Of a DNA stretch of 64,000 nt, positions 56,900-64,000 are shown piece by piece. Each line of letters begins with the position of its first letter. Within the stretch, counting starts at the first letter, position 1. Source of the DNA: Candidatus Thalassarchaeum betae (GTDB lineage Archaea > Thermoplasmatota > Poseidoniia > Poseidoniales > Thalassarchaeaceae); the NCBI GenBank assembly GCA_003193925.1, contig PSPG01000001.1, positions 124,001 to 188,000 on the forward strand, in the 5' to 3' direction. Below the pieces are notes generated by a model that was given only the letters and a program-made list of their open reading frames with translations, searched no databases and was not told the DNA's origin. The translations under genes and the position numbers were made by a program.

Positions 56900-58339
56900 A
56901 TGTCCGAGCCGGCACGCTGGGAGCTCCGCTGGTCCGAGGTCGCAGTTCTTGATGGCAACGCTGCGGCGTTGGGCATCGATGAATCCTCTCTGATGGATGC
57001 CGCCGGCATGGCGCTGGCCGAGGCGGCAGCAGAGATGGCCGACGGAGCGGTGCTGGTGCTGTGCGGGCCGGGCAACAACGGCGGCGATGGCTTCGTCGCC
57101 GCGCGTTACCTGCGTGAGTGGGGCACCGAGGTGTCCGTGTTGGCCAGTCATGCCATCTCGCGCGGCGAGACCGCGCGCGAGGCCCGGAGATCGACAGGAG
57201 CGGAGGTCCGCGTCTGGCCGGAGCAGCCGTCCGGGGAGAGGACCCTCGTGGTCGACTGCTTGCTCGGTGCTGGGGCTGCGGGCCCCGGGTACAGCCTCAG
57301 GGGACCAATCAAGGAGATTGCGGCGTGGGCTGGGGGGCTCGGACTACCGGTCCTGGCATGTGACATCCCAACAGGCTTGGGAGGGCCCGACGCTCTGCAA
57401 GCGGATGCCACAATTACATTCCATAGTATGAAGGAGGGATTGGCCTCAACCGGCTCGGGGGTTGTAACAGTGGCGCCGCTTCCCTGGCCGGCCGATGTGG
57501 AGAATTGCGGCTCTGGCGATGCGGCCCGCTATCCGCCACTGGATGCCTCGGCTCGCAAGGGCGACCGCGGCAGGTTGTGGGTCATCGGCGGCGGGCCGTA
57601 CCACGGCGCTCCCCTACTCGCAGGCATGGCCGCCGCTCGCAGCGGTTGCGACCTCGTCCACGTGGCGATGCCGAGCGCTGCCGCGGCAAGGGCCGAGTGG
57701 CCGCCGACTCTGATTCCCGAGGTCCTGCCTGACGAGGACAAGCTGACCGAGGCCTCACTCGCACACGTAGCCAGCGCGTTCGGAGCCCGTGGAGCACAGG
57801 CGTTGGTGATCGGGCCGGGACTGGGCAGGGACGAGGCCACCATGCACGCGGTAGGCGCACTCCTCAAGCAGGCTTCGCAGAAGGGCATCCCAGTGGTGGT
57901 CGACGCTGACGCAATCAACGCCCTACCCAAGGGGGCATGGCCAGTCGGCCTGCAAGGTGTTGCGACCCCCCACCCCAAGGAGGCCGAGCGCTGGCTCGAA
58001 GGAGCATCACCAGTGGAGGCCTTGGCCGACTGCTCGGGTGAGTCGGTGACCATCGTGGTCACCGGACCCGAGGACTCCCTCACCGGCCCGGAGGGCCGGG
58101 TCTGCCGCGCCACCGGCGGTCACTCTCGCATGGCTGTGGGCGGCACTGGCGACCTTCTTGCTGGGACGATAGGCGGGCTGCTTGCCCAAGGCATGGCAGC
58201 TTGGCCGGCAGCGAGACTCGGCTGCGCGCTGCTGCGCGAGGCCGGTGCGCGCGCAGCCCAGGGCACGGGCCCCGGGCTGCTCGCGGAGGACGTTCCCGTG
58301 GAGCTAGCCAGAGTCCTGTCGGAGTGGACCGAGGGCTAG
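56900..58339 (+). CDS. nnr: bifunctional NAD(P)H-hydrate epimerase / ADP-dependent dehydratase
   Basis: LMDAAGMALAE, VLCGPGNNGGDGFVAARYL, TPHPKEAERWL, AVGGTGDLLAGTIGGLLAQG. Confidence 0.92.
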   Translation: MSEPARWELRWSEVAVLDGNAAALGIDESSLMDAAGMALAEAAAEMADGAVLVLCGPGNNGGDGFVAARYLREWGTEVSVLASHAISRGETAREARRSTGAEVRVWPEQPSGERTLVVDCLLGAGAAGPGYSLRGPIKEIAAWAGGLGLPVLACDIPTGLGGPDALQADATITFHSMKEGLASTGSGVVTVAPLPWPADVENCGSGDAARYPPLDASARKGDRGRLWVIGGGPYHGAPLLAGMAAARSGCDLVHVAMPSAAAARAEWPPTLIPEVLPDEDKLTEASLAHVASAFGARGAQALVIGPGLGRDEATMHAVGALLKQASQKGIPVVVDADAINALPKGAWPVGLQGVATPHPKEAERWLEGASPVEALADCSGESVTIVVTGPEDSLTGPEGRVCRATGGHSRMAVGGTGDLLAGTIGGLLAQGMAAWPAARLGCALLREAGARAAQGTGPGLLAEDVPVELARVLSEWTEG

Positions 58340-58340
58340 C

Positions 58341-58814
58341 ATGCTGGTGAGCGAGGAGTACCCGTGGCGCAAGCTGCTGCGCGAGTACGCGACCTACTGC
58401 GCTGTGGGCTGCATCAACGTCGTGGTCTTCTTCGTGCTCTACGATTGGCTGTACGGAATGGGTCTGTCCGAGCGGTTCCCGGCCGCCAGCGCATGGGCGA
58501 TCGCCTACTTCGTCAGTTCTTGGCAGGCGCACTTCCTGCACCGTTGGCTCACCTTCGAGTCACCGACCGGATACACCCGGAGCCTCACCGTGATGATGGT
58601 GATCTACACCATTCTGTGGGCTATCTCGACCGTCTCGATAGCCTACTTCAGCGACACCCTCGGATACAATCACCTCTATTCGTGGGCCGCCAACACAGCA
58701 GCCTTCGGGTTCCTCACCTTCCTCGCACTGCGAATCTTCGCGTTCCCGCTCTCGGACGGCCGCATCACGCGCAAAGAACGCCTCGAGCAGTACAAAGAGC
58801 GGCGTAGGGCTTGA
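58341..58814 (+). CDS. GtrA family membrane protein
   Basis: LREYATYCAVGCINVVVFFVLYDWL, AYFVSSWQAHFLHRWLTF. Confidence 0.85.
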   Translation: MLVSEEYPWRKLLREYATYCAVGCINVVVFFVLYDWLYGMGLSERFPAASAWAIAYFVSSWQAHFLHRWLTFESPTGYTRSLTVMMVIYTILWAISTVSIAYFSDTLGYNHLYSWAANTAAFGFLTFLALRIFAFPLSDGRITRKERLEQYKERRRA

Positions 58815-58838
58815 AGTGGGCTTGTTCGTGGCGCGGCC

Positions 58839-60095
58839 GTGACCCAGGGGGTACGAGGCACCCGGGACTTCTATCCCGGGGACATGCGGGTACGCAACTG
58901 GCTGTTCGACAACTTCCGCAGCGCTGCGCGCAGCCACGGCTTTGAGGAGTACGACTCCCCGGTGCTCGAGTACGAGGAGCTCTACACCCGCAAGCAGGGC
59001 GAGGAGATAACCCAGCAGTTGTACAACTTCGAGGACAAGGGCGAGCGCAGGGTCGCTCTGCGCCCTGAGATGACGCCGTCCCTCGCTCGCATGGTGATGG
59101 CCAGAGCCAGTGCTCTGCCCACGCCGATCAAGTGGTTCTCGATTCCGCAGTGCTGGCGCTACGAACGCACCCAACGCGGACGCGGGCGCGAACACTACCA
59201 GTGGAACGTAGACGTCTGGGGCACGGAGGCGCTGGAGGCTGACGTCGAACTGCTTTCGGTGCTCGTGACCTTCTTCGAGGGGGTCGGCCTGAGCGCCGAC
59301 GACCTCGTCATCAGTATCAGCAGCCGCAAGGTGCTCGAGGAGGTGCTCGGCTCGCTCGGGATCTCAGGGGATGCCTTCGCGGCGACCTGCATCGTCGTCG
59401 ACAAGATGGGCAAACTCCCGGACGATGTCGTCGCAGAGCAACTCGCAGAGCAGGGACTTGGCGCGGATGCGGTAGCCACCATCCAGTCGACTCTGGCACT
59501 CAGGGATCTGGATTCGCTCGCAGGAGCGCTGGGTGGGGGCAGCGCAGCCGTGGCAGAGCTGGTGGCATTGTTCGATTTGGTCGATGCCTATGGCATCGCA
59601 GACTGGGTCGCCTTCGACGCCTCGGTGGTACGGGGGCTGGCCTACTACACCGGACCCGTCTTCGAGGCGCACGACCGCGCCGGAAATCTTCGCGCCATCT
59701 GTGGCGGCGGGCGCTACGACAGGCTGCTGTCGAGCCTCGGCGGCAACGACATGCCGGCCACCGGCTTCGGCTTCGGTGACATGGTCATCATGGAGCTGCT
59801 GATGGAAGAGGGACTCGTGCCAGACTTGCCTTCGGGCAACGAGGACATCGTAATCGCCCTGAGCGAGGATCTCCGACCTGCCGCTATGTCGGTCGCCGCC
59901 AGGCTGAGGGCCAGCGGGCGCTCGGTCGACCTAGTGCTCGAGGACAAGCGCATGAAGTGGGCCTTCCGGCACGCCGAGCGCAGCGGCGCTCAGAGGCTGG
60001 TGATGGTCATGCCCGAGGAGTGGGCCGCCGGCAATGTCAGGATCAAGCAGCTCGAAAGCGGCGAGGAGTCAGACGTCGCCTTGGGCGATCTGTGA
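58839..60095 (+). CDS. hisS: histidine--tRNA ligase
   Basis: GVRGTRDFYPGDM, LRPEMTPSLARMV, QCWRYERTQRGRGREHYQWNVDVWG, GLAYYTGPVFEAHD, CGGGRYDRLL; GTG start. Confidence 0.95.
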   Translation: MTQGVRGTRDFYPGDMRVRNWLFDNFRSAARSHGFEEYDSPVLEYEELYTRKQGEEITQQLYNFEDKGERRVALRPEMTPSLARMVMARASALPTPIKWFSIPQCWRYERTQRGRGREHYQWNVDVWGTEALEADVELLSVLVTFFEGVGLSADDLVISISSRKVLEEVLGSLGISGDAFAATCIVVDKMGKLPDDVVAEQLAEQGLGADAVATIQSTLALRDLDSLAGALGGGSAAVAELVALFDLVDAYGIADWVAFDASVVRGLAYYTGPVFEAHDRAGNLRAICGGGRYDRLLSSLGGNDMPATGFGFGDMVIMELLMEEGLVPDLPSGNEDIVIALSEDLRPAAMSVAARLRASGRSVDLVLEDKRMKWAFRHAERSGAQRLVMVMPEEWAAGNVRIKQLESGEESDVALGDL

Positions 60096-60971
60096 TCACT
60101 CTTCGCGAGAGAGTCTGCTAGCACCGACCGCGGCCAGTGCCAGAGCACCGATGCCGGCTACGAGTCCGAATCCCGGTAGAGCATCTGATACCGCGTCTCC
60201 GATTCCACCGTCACCACCGCCTTCTCCAGGGATGGTCTGGTTAACTACAGGGAACCCGACTTCAGCACTGTCATTGCCAGGTGTATGGTAATACATCCTA
60301 AATGAACCGCCACAATAGAAGAAGATACAAGTGAAGGGACTGTCATAACCAGGATACGAATACTCAACCCTAAGTTGAGGTTCCTGAGTGCGATTAAATC
60401 TGGTCATATTTTTATCAATGTTGATATCCCAAGTCACAGTGTCATCCTGACCGGATCTATCAACCGAAGGAAACTCCTGCCTCGCTATTTGAAAAGTCCC
60501 TTTGTACAATGTTAGATTCAGATTCTCGCACTTCCGATCACCTGTACACTCACCGTCAGCATCAATATTGAAATTCAGTAAAATCTGAATAGTTCCATTC
60601 GGGTTAAGATACATGTCTTGCTTGAATGACTCCTCCATCTTGCAGGTGTAGTCCATCTCAATTTGCTGTCCATTCTGATTTGGCCACACTTCTTCCCCGT
60701 ATCCTTGTTCGGCTGAACCAGTAGTATCGTTTCCATCAAAATGAGCAAAACAATTGCTTAGGTCATCATTTCCATAGATGTGCATGTGGGGATTGTCGAC
60801 AGAGGGCTGCTTGGGGTCCTGAACCACATCCTGCGCGCTCGCGGGCGCGGCCACGGCCGACAGGGCTAGCAGCAGGGCCAGTCCCAAGGCGTGTGCAGCA
60901 TGGTGCGTCTGCATGTTTCCGACTCCAAATGCTCCCTGTTTGAGACTTACCCCGTTCTGGGCCCCCTTCAA
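60096..60971 (-). CDS. secreted surface protein with PGF-CTERM-like C-terminal signal
   Basis: Signal peptide ALGLALLLALSAVAAPASAQ; C-terminal DALPGFGLVAGIGALALAAVGASRLSREE. Confidence 0.65.
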   Translation of the reverse strand: MKGAQNGVSLKQGAFGVGNMQTHHAAHALGLALLLALSAVAAPASAQDVVQDPKQPSVDNPHMHIYGNDDLSNCFAHFDGNDTTGSAEQGYGEEVWPNQNGQQIEMDYTCKMEESFKQDMYLNPNGTIQILLNFNIDADGECTGDRKCENLNLTLYKGTFQIARQEFPSVDRSGQDDTVTWDINIDKNMTRFNRTQEPQLRVEYSYPGYDSPFTCIFFYCGGSFRMYYHTPGNDSAEVGFPVVNQTIPGEGGGDGGIGDAVSDALPGFGLVAGIGALALAAVGASRLSREE

Positions 60972-62083
60972 TCGAACCTGTGGAATCCGCCTTCCGCGGT
61001 ACTGCGCCCCTTCCGGGCGATGTTCAGGGCCTCTCCGAGCATATCTGCGCTCATCATCTCCTGGTCGATGCGCGAGTTGGCCACTCCGGTGATGATCGAC
61101 ATGACCTTGATGGTGTCTCCGAAGGCGGGGTCCTGGCGGGCCCCGAAGATGACGTTGGCCTCCGAGGACAGCCTCGACGTCATCAGGTCACAGACCTGGT
61201 TGGCCTGCTCGAGGGTCATGTACGGGCCTCCTGTGACGTGGATGAGCGCACCCGTGGCACCGTCGATGTCGATGTCGAGCAGCGGGTGGTTGAGTGATTC
61301 GTGCACCACCTCCTCCGGCCCCTGGTCGCTCTCGCCGTAGAGCATCATCGTCACGCCACCCCCCTTCATGATGCTCCGGACGTCGGCGAAGTCGAGGTTG
61401 ATCAGGCTCGGCAGGGTGATGGTCTCGACCACTCCCTTGACTATCTCGGCGATGAGCTGGTCCATGATGCTGAAGGCCTCGTCAAGAGGCAGGTTAGGCA
61501 CGAAGTGCAGGAGCCTGTTGTTGTCGAGGACGAGCACCGCGTCGGCCGCCTTCCGGAGCAACTCCAACCCCTCGAGCGCCCGCTGCATTCTCTGCCTGCG
61601 CTCGACGGAGAAAGGAGTCGTGACGATGGCGACGACGAGGGCACCGGAGCGCTTGGCCTCCTCTGAGACAATCGGCGCGATGCCGGTGCCAGTGCCACCG
61701 CCTAGGCCTGCGGTGACGAAGACGAGGTCAGCCCCACTGACTATCTTGGCGATGACCTCTCGCCCAGCCTCGGCGCAGCGTCTTCCGGTGACGGGGTCAC
61801 CGCCGGCTCCAAGACCCCTCGTGATGTGCCTACCGATCAGCAGTTTCTGCATCGCCCTGGTGTGGTCGAGATGCTGCTTGTCGGTGTTGATCGCTACAGT
61901 GACAGCGCCTTCGACGCCGATGTGGGTGATTCGATTCATCGTGTTGTTGCCAGAGCCGCCGCAACCGCAGACCAGGATGCGCGGGTCGGGAGGTCCGAAA
62001 GACTCGAGTTCACGGTCAGTAAGAGCGGTCGGGATCCTACCATCTGGAATCTGGTCAATCGCTGACGCCGGCGCCTCCGTCAT
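60968..62083 (-). CDS. ftsZ: cell division protein FtsZ (second paralogue)
   Basis: ILVCGCGGSGNNTMNRI, AINTDKQHL, FVTAGLGGGTGTGIAPIVSE, LVLDNNRLLHFVP; ATG at 62083. Confidence 0.94.
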   Translation of the reverse strand: MTEAPASAIDQIPDGRIPTALTDRELESFGPPDPRILVCGCGGSGNNTMNRITHIGVEGAVTVAINTDKQHLDHTRAMQKLLIGRHITRGLGAGGDPVTGRRCAEAGREVIAKIVSGADLVFVTAGLGGGTGTGIAPIVSEEAKRSGALVVAIVTTPFSVERRQRMQRALEGLELLRKAADAVLVLDNNRLLHFVPNLPLDEAFSIMDQLIAEIVKGVVETITLPSLINLDFADVRSIMKGGGVTMMLYGESDQGPEEVVHESLNHPLLDIDIDGATGALIHVTGGPYMTLEQANQVCDLMTSRLSSEANVIFGARQDPAFGDTIKVMSIITGVANSRIDQEMMSADMLGEALNIARKGRSTAEGGFHRFD

Positions 62084-62239
62084 TCGTCTTACCCCAGTGC
62101 ATCCCCGGCATCGCTGCCTACGGTCGCGAAGTGCCTTTCTTGGCCTTCTTAACTTTGAGGGAAGTGAGGGAGTCATCGAGGCGATTATTCAGGGGTCTCC
62201 GGAAAGCGAGATAAGGAGGGGGTCGCTCCATTGGCATGG

Positions 62240-62345
62240 CCGCGCTTAGCTCAGTTGGCTAGAGCACCTGACTGTAGACTGGAAACACTTGGTTGTAGGC
62301 AGCCATCAGGGGGTCCCCGGTTCAAGTCCTCTCTCGACAGGCCCA
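62240..62345 (+). tRNA. tRNA-Tyr (GTA)-like gene with anticodon-loop intron; 3' half abnormal
   Basis: CCGCGCT-TA-GCTC...GAGC-A-CCTGA-CTGTAG [intron about 27 nt] A-TCAGG-GGGTC-CCCGG-TTCAAGT; the following CCTCTCTCGACAGG does not pair with CCCGG or CCGCGCT. Confidence 0.5.
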
Positions 62346-62409
62346 CTCGGACAATGTGGGCAGACTGATAAAGGGGGGTTTGGTCGGCAGGCCGCTACGA
62401 GGTCTGACT

Positions 62410-62997
62410 ATGGGTGTCCAGCAGTATGTCCGCTCACTCTGGAAGACTCCGAAGGCGTCGCTGCCGCCGAGGTACCGACGCGAGCGCATGGTGGGCTGGA
62501 GGCGAGAGCCGGTGTTCCAGCGAATCGAGCGACCGACCCGCATCGACGCGGCCCGCAGAGTCGGCTACAAGGCCAAGCAGGGCGTCGTCGTAGTGAGGAC
62601 TCGCGTACGTCGAGGAGGACTGCGCAAGGGCAAGATCCACATGAAGCGCAAGCCGTCCAAGTCCGGCATCAAGAAGATCACCATGGCTAAGTCAATCCAG
62701 CGTATGGCCGAGGAGCGGGTCAACAGGCGCTACCCGAACCTCGAAGTCCTCAACTCGTACTGGGTCGGAGAGGACGGCAAGAACAAGTTCTACGAGGTCA
62801 TTCTGCTCGACCCCGCACACCCCGCCATCAAGTCCGACAAGCAGCTTGGCTGGGTGTCGAGCGGCAACAGCCACAGGGGTCGCGCGTTCCGCGGCAAGAC
62901 CAGTGCAGGCAAGCGCGGGCGTGGGCTGTACAACAAGGGCAAGGGCGCTGAGAAGCTCCGCCCCAGCCTAAAGGCCAACAAAAACCGCGGCAAGTGA
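62410..62997 (+). CDS. rpl15e: 50S ribosomal protein L15e
   Basis: [14 protein letters not shown]...[30 protein letters not shown]...[29 protein letters not shown]...[15 protein letters not shown]. Confidence 0.95.
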   Translation: MGVQQYVRSLWKTPKASLPPRYRRERMVGWRREPVFQRIERPTRIDAARRVGYKAKQGVVVVRTRVRRGGLRKGKIHMKRKPSKSGIKKITMAKSIQRMAEERVNRRYPNLEVLNSYWVGEDGKNKFYEVILLDPAHPAIKSDKQLGWVSSGNSHRGRAFRGKTSAGKRGRGLYNKGKGAEKLRPSLKANKNRGK

Positions 62998-63046
62998 GTT
63001 CTCACTCGCCGTCATATTGATGCCTGTCCCGTCTTGGCCAGTGCCG

Positions 63047-63301
63047 ATGGCCGACCTTCAAGTGTCCGAGATTCGCGGGCTCCCGGTGATTATGCCGAGC
63101 GGCAGATTGCTCGGCACCGTCCACGATACAGTCATCGACACCGACGGATGGACCTGCACCCACATCTTCGTCGCCGACCCTCCTGCGGACCTCGTCGAGG
63201 GACGGATCCACGTCGCCATACCGTGGAACTGGGTCCGCTCTATCGGGGACGTCGTCATGCTGCGCTGGTTCCCTCCGACCCCGATTCCCCGCAAGTTGTG
63301 A
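63047..63301 (+). CDS. PRC-barrel domain protein
   Basis: MADLQVSEIRGLPVIMPSGRLLGTVHDTVIDTDGWTCTHIFV...IPWNWVRSIGDVVML. Confidence 0.8.
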   Translation: MADLQVSEIRGLPVIMPSGRLLGTVHDTVIDTDGWTCTHIFVADPPADLVEGRIHVAIPWNWVRSIGDVVMLRWFPPTPIPRKL

Positions 63302-63341
63302 GAGTTCAATACGGGTCGGCTCCCGCATCGGCCTGAGAGAG

Positions 63342-64000
63342 ATGCTCGTACTGCATGTCCTAGGCACATCAGGCTCGCGCCCGACTCGCGGGCGCTCGGT
63401 CCCCGGTAACTATCTCTCGACGCCCTCCGGAGGTATCGTCATCGATTGCGGCGAGGGCTTCCAAGAGAGGCTGCTGAAGCACGATCTCGCTCTGAAGGCG
63501 ACCGGCACCAACAAGCGCGCTCGCGCCTCGAAAATCAGAGTGATTCTGCTCACCCACAGCCATCTCGACCACTGCTGGGGTCTCCTGCCGTTCCTCTACA
63601 CGATGGATCTCGACGGGCGCACCGCCCCACTCACCATCATCGCCCCTACCGCCTCCGAGAGAGCCCCGGCCCGCTCTGACTTCGCCGGCCTCTTCGAATC
63701 CTGGCGGGACCTGCTCGCCGGCGAGCTCTCTAGGGGAGGCCTCGGGTTCCCTGTCGAGTGGGTGCTGATTCCCGTCGACGGCGAAGAGCCGATCGAACCA
63801 CCGGTGCAGCCGCTAGAGGGCGTGCACCTGACAGCCGTGCCCACTAGGCACGGTGTCGTCTCGGTCGCTTGGATGGTCTCCACCCCCCAGCGCTCGGGAC
63901 GCTTCGACCGGGATCGGGCAGCCTCGCTGGGACTTGCCGACCATCAGGTTTCGCTGCTTGCTGCAGGAGAGAGCATCATCCATGACGGCGCGGAGTTGGA
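63342..64000 (+). CDS. rnz: ribonuclease Z, truncated by window end (no stop in window)
   Basis: MLVLHVLGTSGSRPTRGRSVPGNYLS, IDCGEGFQERLL, ILLTHSHLDHCWGLLPFL; not in the supplied ORF track because it is open-ended. Confidence 0.92.
   Translation, partial: MLVLHVLGTSGSRPTRGRSVPGNYLSTPSGGIVIDCGEGFQERLLKHDLALKATGTNKRARASKIRVILLTHSHLDHCWGLLPFLYTMDLDGRTAPLTIIAPTASERAPARSDFAGLFESWRDLLAGELSRGGLGFPVEWVLIPVDGEEPIEPPVQPLEGVHLTAVPTRHGVVSVAWMVSTPQRSGRFDRDRAASLGLADHQVSLLAAGESIIHDGAEL

Noticed and set aside
1-64000. Defence island, prophage or mobile element
   Set aside because: No integrase, transposase, terminase, restriction-modification, toxin-antitoxin or cas genes recognised; the AddAB-like pair alone is not evidence of a defence island

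Overview
This window looks like high-GC euryarchaeal chromosome, probably Marine Group II / Poseidoniales-like (inferred from gene content, not tested). It is mostly densely packed core genome. Recognisable blocks include an AddAB-like helicase-nuclease pair, an archaeosine radical-SAM gene, the conserved ftsZ-secE-spt5-L11-L1-P0-L12 cluster, pus10-L21e-rpoF-DUF655-ksgA, pgk, uppS, hisS, a second ftsZ, L15e, and the start of RNase Z. I see no rRNA, CRISPR array, transposase, integrase or phage module. The strongest observations are: (1) ribosomal P0 stops at an in-frame TGA, but the next codons in the same frame spell the conserved stalk tail A-G-F-Y-G-L-G-D-L-F-G-stop, so this is readthrough, a recent nonsense mutation, or a sequence error; (2) the uL11 gene in the same cluster encodes only the C-terminal domain, with a good Shine-Dalgarno at its short start; (3) Spt5 carries an N-terminal extension of about 125 aa resembling a degenerate Nudix domain; (4) both AddA-like and AddB-like proteins carry a four-Cys Fe-S staple pattern; (5) a secreted-protein gene has an AT-rich core between GC-rich signal-peptide and PGF-CTERM-like ends; (6) an intron-bearing tRNA-Tyr-like gene has a 3' half that does not fold; (7) a recurrent stop codon / perfect hairpin / TATA-like box arrangement occurs at several gene boundaries. 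All family assignments come from reading motifs by eye; no database search was run.
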